Shown in pieces: positions 11,830 through 21,900 of a DNA stretch of 64,000 bases. The notes below the pieces were generated by a model that was not told where the DNA came from, ran no database searches, and worked only from the letters and a program-made list of their open reading frames with translations. The stretch lies in the NCBI GenBank assembly GCA_039583875.1, contig CM077157.1, forward strand, positions 75,640,346 through 75,704,345, given 5' to 3'. A program made the position numbers and the translations under genes. Every line of letters begins with the position of its first letter. Within the stretch, counting starts at the first letter, position 1. This stretch comes from Platanthera guangdongensis. Lineage: Eukaryota; Streptophyta; Magnoliopsida; Asparagales; Orchidaceae.

Positions 11830-14649
11830 ATGTCATCAATGGAGATTCCAACAAGCACGTTAGCAGCGATGAAGTTTGATACTGGGTTCGATATGGACTT
11901 CGATTCTTTTCAACATTCGGACCCCATCTTTCTATACATCTTGGAATTACTGGAAGAACTTAATCTAAAGGATTTCATGACCAGGCGCATTAAACTACAA
12001 GGAACTAAAATAAGAGAATGGGTTTATACATCTACAATTTCTGAAGAAGATGTTTTTACCGGCAATATAGGGAATACTGCTGTTTCCCTCTCTCCCGCGA
12101 TTCTGTCTGAGATTTTTGGATTAGTAAACGGAGCATATAATATGGAAATGGATTCTGAGGAATACAATGATATGTTGAAGCTAATAGGTTTTTCATGGAG
12201 CAACCCTAACAAACTGCTGAAGAAGCAACTGTCTGCTGCGTACCAATTTCTGGCAGATATTGTATGGAAAGTGCTAATGGGAAAGCACTCAGTGCATGAC
12301 TACATAACACAACATCAATTTCTGATCATGTGCGCAGTGGTGAACAAGCACTCTATAAATTGGGGTAAGGTCTTCTTTGAATTGATAAGGAAAAAGAACA
12401 GCAAGAAGGAAGTCTGCTTCAACAGAATTTTGGGAGTTTTTCTTCAAGAGAAGGCTGTTGAATGTATGGTCTCCCCGACCATCTTCATAAACGCCAGCAA
12501 GCGCCTTACGTGCGCTCTTTTTGGCAGATGGGAGAGGACTATTTCCAAACCCTCCAAGGGTTCTTCCTCTTCCATCCCACCTTCTGAGAGCACAAGGGTT
12601 ATAAAGGCCACTCCCCTCCCTGCTGAAGAGGTCCCTCCATCTCTTCCAACACCCCTTCCTCCACAGAAGCCTACTCATGTGTCTACCCAACCTTCATCTC
12701 CACCACTTGACATTACAAACATTCCATATTCCCCTCTGCAAGTTAATCAACAACCCACTCTTCCAGCTTCCCCTCATGAGACAACAATTCCTACACCTCC
12801 TTAGTCTCCTCTTCCCCCACACTTATCCACCATTCCATCTTACCACATACCCTCAGATACAATCATGCCAGATGCCCCCACTCCATCTATTATTCCTCCT
12901 CCCATTCCACCTTCTTCCCCCTCCCCATTTGATCCATCTACCATCATCTCCTTGCTCACTCCCCTCATAAAATCTCTCATCCAAGAGGCCATTACACCTC
13001 TTGTGACCTCCATCAATTCCTTATCTGCCCAAATCTCTCTTCTATCTGCTGTCCCCTCTTCATCTAGGGGCCTGGCTCCAGGTTCTCCTGAACCCAGGCA
13101 GGGGGAGATGCTTAGTGATGAAGTTGCAGCAGATATAGTTGCAGCAGTAGCAGCAGTCACAGCAGCAGTTCTCTCTCCAGCAGATGTAGATTCAGACGAG
13201 GATACAAAATTTTTGACAGATTTTGATTCTGAAATGATTGAGTTAATTCAATTTATGGATACTGACATTGATTTGGATGAGTCAGTTGAACAAATAACAC
13301 CTGTTGGTGATTTCTATTTAAAACCCACAGTGAATTTATCTGTTTTGTTGAGTAATTTTGACAATGCACATATACACTTCTTTCCAGCAGATTTTACTAA
13401 GCCAAGTTTGTCTATTGTACCTTATACCTCTCTAGCTAGTCCAGCAGTTGCTAAGCAACTCTGTGACAATCTTGCTCTCTCAGCTTCAGCCTCCATCTCA
13501 GCTTCTAGCCCAGAGGTCATTCCAGAAGATACTTCATTGCCAGTTTCAGCACCAGATTTTGTTATGGATGACTCTCCCCTGCCAGATTTGGATGAGCTTA
13601 TTCAGGCTGACATTGAAGAAGAAAACAGGATAGTAGCTGAATGCTCTGTCCCTATTGTTTCTGTTTCCTGTGCAGCTCCCTCCTCTCCTATTGCTGATAT
13701 TCCAGTTCCTGAACCTTCTGCCCCTCCTCCAGAAAAGGCAGTTATTTCTGATAAAGCTTTGAATGCTTTGGATGCTCTTTATGACATCCTTCAAGGTTCT
13801 GAGTCTGAAGAAGATGATGATGATGACTCAGATGAAGATGCTGCTACTAAGAAAAAGAAGATGCTTTCAAAGAAAAGAAAGGTTCCTCCTCCTCCAGCTC
13901 CAAAGCTTAATTCGAATGCTGACATCCCTTACTACATCCTGCATAATGTAACTCCATATAAGGGAATGCCTGCATGGATGTGGCTCTCAAAAAACCAGCA
14001 GAAAGATAGAAAGAGAAGTAGGAGATATTCTCCTCCTCCAGTGCACAAATACAGGAAGGATCCTCCTCCTCCTCCTCCAGCAGCTGGTGCCAGTGGCTCT
14101 AGCTCCTACAGATCTGCCCCAATGCAAACATACCAGAGACAGTCAGGGAGATTTTCTGGAAGCAGCCAGTAGAGGCCATCCTCCTCAGGAAGTCAAAGTC
14201 AACAGCATAAGCAGCAGCAGCAACAAATTTCTGATGTTCAAAAAGCTGAAAGTCCAAAGAGACCTCTCTCTCCTCCAATCCCTTTTAAAGATCCTGAAAC
14301 TGCTAATACAGCAAAAATGGCTAGATACCAGGAATTGATTGGATTATCTTTGATAAATAAAGCCAAGGCTGAAGGTAAAGATATCTCTGGATTATCAACC
14401 ATGTCAAAGTATAGAAAAGAAGAGCTGAAAAGGTTTGACAAAGGAAATAAATTGTTTAATGTTGATGATTATATGAAACTTCATCCAGAAGCAGTTGTCC
14501 CCAGAGCAACATCTTTGAATATTATTGGGGCAGCTGACATGACTATAACAATAGCTCAAGCTCGAGATCCAAAGAGAGAAATCATTTTCAAGAAGACAGG
14601 AGAGCAAACATCTGAAGACAAACCTCAGCAGAAGAAGCCAAAGAAGTAA
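11830..14649 (+). pseudogene. copia-1 extra ORF: nuclear-type protein with plant transposon-like domain
   Basis: A single frame of about 940 codons broken only by TAG codons at 12802 and 14170. Residues 1-245 resemble the 'putative plant transposon protein' domain (recognised by style, PF20167-like): SPAILSEIFGL, QFLADIVWKVL and INWGKVFFELI. The copia-2 and copia-5 extra ORFs have matching segments. A long Pro/Ser-rich middle follows, then an acidic stretch next to KKKKMLSKKRK (about residues 673-686), which looks like a nuclear localisation signal. A separate conserved-looking block (AKMARYQELIGLSLINKAK) lies near the end. I see no signal peptide or membrane segment, so an envelope role is unlikely. 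I chose the ATG at 11830 over 11617 because the upstream codons lie in the motif array. Confidence 0.8.
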
Positions 14650-14822
14650 TCTTTTTGTGTTATTTTATTTTCTGTCTGTTTTTGTTTTTCTAACTATGCT
14701 ATCTGTTAAACAAAGCTGTGTATATATATATCTGTTGCATGTGTTGGTAATTCTCTGCCAGATATATCTCTTTTCTTGCTTTGGTTTTCTGTTTTGAGTC
14801 TCTGTTAGTGACCTCACCCAAA
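14650..14822 (+). other. copia-1 3' untranslated stretch
   Basis: T-rich non-coding sequence between the extra ORF stop and the polypurine tract. No further feature was recognised. Confidence 0.6.
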
Positions 14823-14833
14823 TAGGGGGAGAT
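14823..14833 (+). promoter_or_regulatory. copia-1 polypurine tract
   Basis: TAGGGGGAGAT lies directly before the TGTTGG start of the 3' LTR. It would prime plus-strand DNA synthesis. copia-5 has the same tract at 30036-30049. Confidence 0.85.
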
Positions 14834-15017
14834 TGTTGGATCCCTAGTTGATTTGTGCTAGGTTCACTAACTTAGGATGTGACCCATCATGTATAGCCAG
14901 GGTCAAATTTGTGTCCTAGAGTCTAGGTCAAGTCCTTAGGCTCAACTCTAGATGGACCAGCTATCAACAAGACCATCAGAGACTTCAGACTTAGAGGATT
15001 TCAAGACCAAGTCAATT

Positions 15018-15690
15018 GAGTTCGACGTTCGTCGAACTCAGCTCGACGAAAGGAGTTCTGCGCTCGACGATCGTGAGATAATTCTTAGTGCTGAGCTCGA
15101 TGATCTGTGTTCTCTGTTCGACGAAGACTCAGCTTCTACATCAAGCCAAAGTCAGGAGAACTTCAAATTTTTCTAAGTCCAGCTTCAAGCTTTGGTCGAC
15201 GAATTGGATTCTAAGCTCGACGAACTTGGCCTAAAGTTCACAGCTTCTCAGGTCGTCAAAGTCAGCTTCTCAGGTCGACGAATGTTATACTCTACTCGAC
15301 GATTTCTGGACTCAGAGAATTTGTGTCGACACTTAGGGTTTGTGTCGATACCAAGATCGATTTGTGTCGACACCAGGATATCAGTCGACACCAGCTTATG
15401 TCGACACCAGAGGATTTATGTCGACACCAAGATCAATCTGTCGACACCAACTTATGTCGACACAGCATTTCAGCAGATGCAGAATATTTTGCCTAAGTCC
15501 AGAACTTTTCTCAGCAGAACGAATTTGATTCTCAGCTCGACGAATGAAGTCTGTCTGTTTGACGAATGAAGATTGTTTGGTCGACGAACTCCCTCAAGCT
15601 CAGCTCGATGAACTCAAGTTCAGCTCGATGAACACAAGTGCAGCTCGACAAATTATGTTCTTCATTCGACGAATCCAGACTAGGTTTTCT
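15018..15690. repeat. TCGACGAA and TGTCGACAC arrays in copia-1 LTR
   Basis: Motifs such as TTCGTCGAA, CTCGACGAA and GTCGACGAAT are repeated throughout. A block of TGTCGACACC copies lies within the array at about 15325-15465. This is the same TCGACGAA class as the spacer upstream of the extra ORF of the same element. Confidence 0.85.
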
Positions 15691-15717
15691 TCAAGTTTCT
15701 CGTCCCGTTTCGTGGCG

Positions 15718-15885
15718 ATGATTCCTGAACATTTAATGCCAGATCTTCTCGGAATGTTACCGTTGGAACGCGCATTGACTATGGACGATTTCATGTCATT
15801 CTTCCATGGGACAGTTAGGGAAATTATTGATTGTCACTTCTTTCCAAAGTGGACTGCAATTACTGCTCGACATTCAAAAGTTTGA
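15718..15885 (+). CDS. Small ORF inside copia-1 LTR, function unknown
   Basis: A 55-residue ORF (starts MIPEHLMPDLLGML, ends ITARHSKV) begins just after the motif array, where the LTR transcript leader could lie. I do not recognise it. It is hydrophobic-rich but has no clear membrane helix or motif. It may be a short upstream ORF, a leftover coding fragment or chance. Confidence 0.2.
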   Translation: MIPEHLMPDLLGMLPLERALTMDDFMSFFHGTVREIIDCHFFPKWTAITARHSKV

Positions 15886-16501
15886 ATGTTCCTTAGTCAG
15901 AAAAATACACAGTAAGAGAGAAAAGGATCAAGTAGTGATAGAGTAACAGAATTACGGTACAACAAGCAAAACACACAATCAGACAGACACTCTGAGGTTG
16001 CAGAGAAGAACAATCATTCTCAAATCAAGAGTTCTTGACTGCAATCAGCCTTGACCAGAGAACTTTTTCAAGAAGAAGAAGAAGAACAATCAAATTCAAT
16101 CAAGAGTATTCTTCTCTTTATTCTCAGGATAACTTCAAAGGACAACAAACTTTATCTGTCAAAAGAAGTTCCTGAAGCATTTCTGGTCTAGGCATTCTAG
16201 GTCTTTGAAGACCTATCACCCTAAAGCAGTGCTCCAGCTTTCCTGACCAATTCAAGATCTCAGGGGGAGCAAGATCTACTACAATCAATCCATAAGTCTT
16301 CTCTCTTATTGTTGACAGAGAAGACACCATCTCTTTTACTTCAAATTCATGTACAGGGTTTTAAATCCCTTCAAAATTATTCTGGTTGCAAGTCTCCTTC
16401 CAAAAGACTTGAGGTTTGGTTTTTGAGCACCTGAACAAAAGCTCATTGGTGTTAGGCACCTGATCAAAATCCTGAGTGGATTCCTACCAAGGTGTTGGAA
16501 G

Positions 16502-16530
16502 AGTGGATGTACCCAGGTTGGGGAACCACT
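16502..16530 (+). other. Conserved LTR hairpin (copia-1)
   Basis: AGTGGATGTACCCA and GGGGAACCACT can pair as AGTGG with CCACT outside and GTACCC with GGGGAAC inside, leaving a small loop. The same paired arms recur in five other copia LTRs in the window with different loops. The position in R or U5 suggests a role in the RNA. Confidence 0.6.
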
Positions 16531-16734
16531 ATAAAATTCATGTGTCGTCTGGTTGCTCTTTTCTTTTATTTTCTGGCCGTGTTCTGTGATTGCTCTGTGT
16601 TGATCTGTATTTAGATAGTTGTTGTGCTTACTTTATTTTATTTGCTTCCCTGTTCACTTAGGAATATAACAAAAGTTGTAAAACGTTTTTAGTGAGCACC
16701 ATACTCTATTCACCCCCCCCTCTAGAGTATATCA

Positions 16735-18240
16735 GATCTAACCTGCACTTCCATGTGGTCTAAAGCTTTGCCACCAATCTGGAAGAGATGTTTTAGCTGA
16801 TCAGTGTTGTGTTGGATCTCAGCAAATCCTCTGCTCATCTCAGTTTCTAAAGCAGTAACTTTGTTTGTGACAGTCTTGATACAAGTATCAAAGTATGTTT
16901 TCTGGTTTTGAAGAAGAAGTACAATCTGATTTATCAAGTCTGTAGAGGCAGGAGCTGGATTAGCAGGAGGAGCAGAAGTTGATGGAGCAGAAGGAATGGG
17001 AGGAGCCACCCATGGAGAAATTTCAGAGAGAGAGACTGAGCTCTGAGCTCTAGTAGTGGGTATCATGGCATCCTCTTCATTCATAATCTGAGGGATAGTA
17101 AAATCCAAATTTCTGAAAGGAGCTTCAGCTTGCTCAGGTAAGAGCTCATCAGAAATGAGAATTGTGTCTTGTTGATCTTTGGGGGCAGCAGGAGATTGTG
17201 TTGTTATCCTTACTGGAGAATTGTCTGGAGATTGTCCAGGGGTTGGGTCCTTGTGAATTTCAGTGGATGGAGCTAGAGGAGATAGAGGAGGAGGAGGAGG
17301 TATATCTGCAGTTAACTATTCTATCATTTCATTTATACCAGCATCAGTAGAAAGGAGTGCTTCTTGAACTTGTTGATCTGAGAGTAAATCTTCTGGAGTG
17401 ACTGGAGGAGGAGTAGGTGGCCTGGCCTGAACAGTAGGAGCAGGATCCCCCTCAATAGGTGCACCAGAGGAGCTGGGGACCTGAGATGGTGAAGGAGATG
17501 TGGTCCTGTCCTCTGTGTCTGCAACTTCAGTAATTTTGGCAGCTTGAGAGGGATTTTGCAACTTCAACTCCCATCTCTGGATGGAGGATATGGAGACCTT
17601 CTTCATATGGTGAATGATACTTCCTTTGGAGAAACTAAAAACCTCTGGATTGGTCTCATGGCGAAGCAGAGAAATTATCCTTGCATAGTTTGGAGACTTT
17701 ATACTCTCCTTAATCTTAGTCAGAATTAACAAGCCAAACTGAAATGCTTTTCTACAGACTATTGCTTGCATCAATTCAAAGAAATAAAGGGGTATGACCC
17801 TGATGGAGTCGGTTTTGCTAGAAGAATCTTACCAATAACATCAACCAGGAATTTCCATTCAGCATGCATATCAAACCTATTGATGTATCTAGCATCAGCA
17901 GAAAGTCCACAGAATGAACAGGTTCTGGAATAGTCTTCATCACTCAGAAAATCGTCTGTATCTGGAGCTGGCTGTCGGACAAGTCGAGAGACAGAGGTTG
18001 TAGTGAGTTTAATGGTGATACCTTTGACTGAAGACTTCAAGACTATTCCATGGTGCTTGACTTTGACATTCCTGAAAACTCTACAACTTCAGGGAAGAGG
18101 ATACGACATGGTTCTTGGAGAACAAATGTTAAACCGGCGGCGTCGAGGAAAATCAGAAGATTATGGAAATCGGCGGATAGGTCTGCAATCCCTGCGGCGA
18201 CTAATTCCGAACCAACACCAATCTTAGATGAGGCGGCCAT
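16735..18240 (-). pseudogene. copia-2 extra ORF, 5' part (transposon-protein-like domain)
   Basis: Homologous in layout to the copia-5 and copia-1 extra ORFs. The N-terminal domain has WKFLVDVIGKILLAKP and LTKIKESIKSPNYARIISLL, which match copia-5 segments almost position by position. Then comes a Pro-rich segment with acidic patches, and near 16900-16800 a region that looks coiled-coil-like (KTYFDTCIKTVTNKVTALE). Breaks: two frameshifts, near 18060 and near 17775, and one TAG at 17316-17318. The C-terminus is cut at 16735 by the copia-1 LTR. The start at 18240 (MAASSKIGVG) lies 155 bases after a TATA-like box. Confidence 0.75.
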
Positions 18241-18394
18241 GATTCAAAAGTCTTGGGGATGGCGAAACCCTAGAGAATGTCGACGGGGAGACGGGAAGAG
18301 GTGCGGCTCTACAACTGAAGGAGGAAGGCGAAGAGGCAGCGGGGTACTCGAGAGACAGAAAAGATTTCGTGTAGATGAAATTTCCGGATTTTCT

Positions 18395-18404
18395 TATTTA
18401 TATA
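18395..18404 (-). promoter_or_regulatory. TATA-like box before copia-2 extra ORF
   Basis: TATATAAATA on the minus strand, between the motif arrays (18505-18910) and the extra ORF ATG at 18240. Together with the same arrangement in copia-5 it suggests a separate promoter for this ORF. Confidence 0.55.
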
Positions 18405-18504
18405 ACCCTAGGTTTAGGTCTAATTATTTGAAAATTAAAGCTGAAGAAAACCATAGAATAGACGGCATAAGCCTTTGGTTTGTGCACAATAAAGTTTGAA
18501 TAAG

Positions 18505-18910
18505 AGAAGACACGACAATCGTCGAACTGGGATCTACGATCCCCGGTTGTCTGAGTTCGACGAAGATCGTCGATCTGAGTTCGACGACAATCGTCGAACT
18601 GGGATCGATGTTTCCTGGCTGCCAGAGTTCGACGAAGATCGTCGATCTGAGTTCGACGACAATTGTCAAACTGGGATCGACGATTCTCGGCTGTCAGATC
18701 GACGAAGATCTCGAGTAGATAAGTCTTGGGAACTCGGGTAAGAATACAGAAGTACTCGAGTAGATGTATGGAAGTACTCGAGTAGGTCAATGATGTACTC
18801 GAGTAAGTGAAGTGGACTACTCGAGTATGACAGTTTGCTACTCGAGTATAGCATTCCACTACTCGAGTAGGTCATATACTTACTCGAGTATGTTGTTACT
18901 TACTCGAGTC
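18505..18910. repeat. Double motif array in copia-2 spacer: CTCGAG then TTCGTCGA
   Basis: Nearest pol, about nine copies of CTCGAG within TACTCGAGTA lie at 18715-18910. Nearer the extra ORF, ATCGTCGA and TTCGACGA motifs repeat at 18505-18720. The CTCGAG class also fills the U3 of the 5' LTR of this element. ORFs on both strands across this stretch are repeat artefacts. Confidence 0.85.
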
Positions 18911-18987
18911 AGATACTTGAACTTTTGGAAAAATCCAACTTTTGACTAACCTCTGAACCTTGAGCCTTCTTGAAAGTCCAGCCTCTT

Positions 18988-21900
18988 CTAGTCTTCCTTG
19001 TTGAGCATCCCAAGTTCTGTTTTGAAAAATGAGAACTTGGTCACGTCCAGCGGCTTCGTGAAAATATCTGCAATTTGCCTATCTATAGGGACATATTGTA
19101 GGTCTATGTCCCTATGCTCCACATGCTTCCGGATGAAGTGATACCTCAGCTCTATATGCTTTGTCTGGCTGTGCGAGACTGGGTTGTTGGCTATTTTTAT
19201 TGCCCTGGAGGAGTCGCAAAACAGTGGAATCTTTGCAAACTTCATGTTGTAGTCTTCAAACTGATTCTTTATCCAAAGTAACTGTGCACAGCAACTACCT
19301 GCAGAGATGTACTCTAACTCGGTCGTTGAGATTGCCACACAGTTTTGCTTCTTGCTACTCCAGGAGATAAGCCTTCTTCCAAAGAATTGGCAAGTCCCTA
19401 AAGTGCTTTTCCTGTCGTAATTGCTACCTGCAAAATCTGCATCTGAAAAACCTATCAGTTCGCTATCATTGCTTCTTGGGTACCATAAGCCAAGATTTGG
19501 TGTACCTTTAAGGTATCTCAAAATCCGCTTCACAGCAGCGTAGTGAGATTCCTTAGAGTTCACCTGAAATCTAGCACAGACACATGTAGAGAACATTATG
19601 TTAGGTCTACTTGCAGTAAGGTAGAGCAAGGATCTAATAATGCTTCTGTACATGGTTTCATCAAATAGTTTCCCTTTTTCATCCTTGTCCAGAGACATTG
19701 TTGACCCATTGGAGTCCTCATCGAGGTTGCGTTCTACATTCCGAATTTCATAATCAGCTCTTTGGTAAACTTAGTCTGTGAGATGAAAATTCCATCTTCT
19801 GACTGTTTTAACTGAAGCCCTAAGAAATACTTCAGTTCGCTCATACTGCTCATTTCAAACTTCCCTTGAATAAGTTTTGAAAACTTCTTGCAGAGGTTGT
19901 CATCAGTAGAGCCAAAAATAATGTCGTTGATATAGATTTGCACTAGCAAAATCTTGCCCTTAATTTCCCTAAGAAATAATGTTTTGTCTATCTTTTCCCT
20001 TGTGAACTTGTTCTCAAGTAGAAACCTAGACAGCATCTCATACCAAGCTCGAGGAGCTTGTTTCAGACCATATAATGCTTTATGCAGTAAGTAAACGTAA
20101 TCAGAAAAGTTAGGATCAACGAAACCTGTAGGTTGTTCCACATACACCTCTTCCTTTATGTCACCATTAAGGAAGGCAGACTTCACAACCATCTGGGAGA
20201 CAGTGAAGCCTTTAAGTGCAGCATATGCTAGGAATAACCTTATAGCCTCCAGTCTTGACACTGGAGCGTACGTCTGGTCGAAGTCGATTCCTTCTTCTTG
20301 ACGATAGCCTTTGGCGACAAGTCTGGCATTATTCTTTACTTTCGTTCCATCCTTGTCCATCTTGTTCCTGTAGACCCATTTTGTCCCAATTACGTTCTTA
20401 CCTTTGGGTCTTGGAATAAGCATCTATACTTTGCAGCGCTTGAACTGGTTCAGTTCTTCTTCCATTACCATTATCCACGATGCATCTGAGTTTGCTTCCT
20501 CAAACTTCTTTGCTTCAACCTACGAGAGAAAACTTAAATATAGATTCTCATTAGTTGTACCTCTATGAGTTCTTACACCATCTCGGGGATCTCCTATGAT
20601 CTGGTCCATGTGATGATCCTTCAAATGTCTGAGCTCTAGAGTCCTTGCATCTGGATTGTCTTCTATCACCGGAGTGACTTCTTCATCTTGGATGACTTCT
20701 TCACCTTGATCATCAGCCTCTCCAATAGGGGTTGGAGTGGTGATCTTGATGAACTTTTCGCCTTTGTCTTCGGACGGTTCATCCAAGCTAATTTCTTTCG
20801 GCTTTACACTTGCATCTTCAATAAGCACACTAGAAGAGTTACTTTGCAGCAAACTCGTCTCATCAAATACAATATGTATCGATTCTTCTACCACCAGGGT
20901 TTTTCTATTAAAAATCCTATATGACTTACTATGACTACTATTACCTACAAAAATACCTTCAAAACTCTTTTTGCTAAACTTAGTAGAGTGATACTTGCCA
21001 TTGTTTAGCACGAAGCATTTACAGCCAAAAATTCTAAAATATGAGACTGTTGGTTTCCTGCCTTTTAGAAGTTCGTAAGGTGTCTTATCGTGGTTTTTGT
21101 TTATGATGGCTCGATTTTGCATGTGGCATGCAGTGTTGACGGCTTCAGCCCAGAAATATTCCGGAAGTGAAGCATCAATCAACATGGTCCTGCAGGCCTC
21201 TATGAGTGTTCTATTTCTTCTCTCGGCCACTCAGTTTTGTTGAGGAGTGTGAGGAGAGTAAAACTCATGATTGATACCTAGGCTTTCACAAAATTCTGTC
21301 ATGGCCCCAAACTTGAACTCTGTTCCATTGTCACTTCTGATTTTGACTATGGAGCAGTTGTACTCATTCTGTACTTGACTGAAAAAATTAGTAAAGATGT
21401 CGAAGGTATCTGACTTGTGTTTCAGAAAGAACACTCATGCAAAGCACGAGTAATCATCAACAATTACCAACATATAATCCTTACCTCCCAAACTTCTAAT
21501 TTGCAATGGACCAAACAAGACCATGTGCAGTAGATGAAGACATCTATTAGAATCTTTGCCAATAACGCTTTTAAAGGTAGCCCTTGTTTGCTTGCCTTTT
21601 AAACATGCATGACAAGGTCTATCTTTGACGTACTTGACATTTTTTGCATCAAGAACTAAGTTCATTGAAAATAATTTTTTTATAGTTTTCGAATTAATAT
21701 GTGTTATTCTCTTGTGCCATTGGTCACCAAGAGACGCACTATCTTTTGCTAAAAGGCACACTTGTGTCGAAGAATCTATACAAATGAAATTCAGACAGAA
21801 AATGTTTCTGCTTCGAGTGCCGGATAGAATCGTTTCCATATTGTCAACAGATTTTATCAAGTACTTGTCAGCATGAAACTCAACTATGTATCCTTTATCG

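Larger units (their letters stand above)
7022..16734 (+). mobile_element. copia-1: SIRE-like Ty1/copia element with extra ORF
   Basis: Contains gag-pol in copia order (gag, protease, integrase, RT, RNase H), a motif-rich spacer, a long extra ORF, a polypurine tract and a 3' LTR. An ORF after pol is typical of SIRE/Maximus-type copia elements. The 5' LTR and primer site lie off the window because gypsy-1 inserted just before the gag ATG; only 48 bp of leader remain (7022-7069). The element itself sits in the extra ORF of minus-strand copia-2: the copia-2 frame resumes directly after the LTR end at 16734. GATCT at 16735-16739 is a possible target-site duplication. Confidence 0.9.
14834..16734 (+). 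repeat. copia-1 3' LTR
   Basis: Starts TGTTGGATCC after the polypurine tract and ends TATATCA at 16734, where the interrupted copia-2 extra ORF resumes; 1901 bp. The U3 has TCGACGAA motifs and a cluster of TGTCGACAC (15325-15465). Near the 3' end it carries the hairpin shared by all the copia LTRs here, followed by a C-run and CTCTAG just before the end. Confidence 0.88.

Noticed and set aside
18398..18875. Arg/Asp-rich ORFs over the copia-2 spacer
   Set aside because: Repeat translation of the TCGACGA and CTCGAG arrays.
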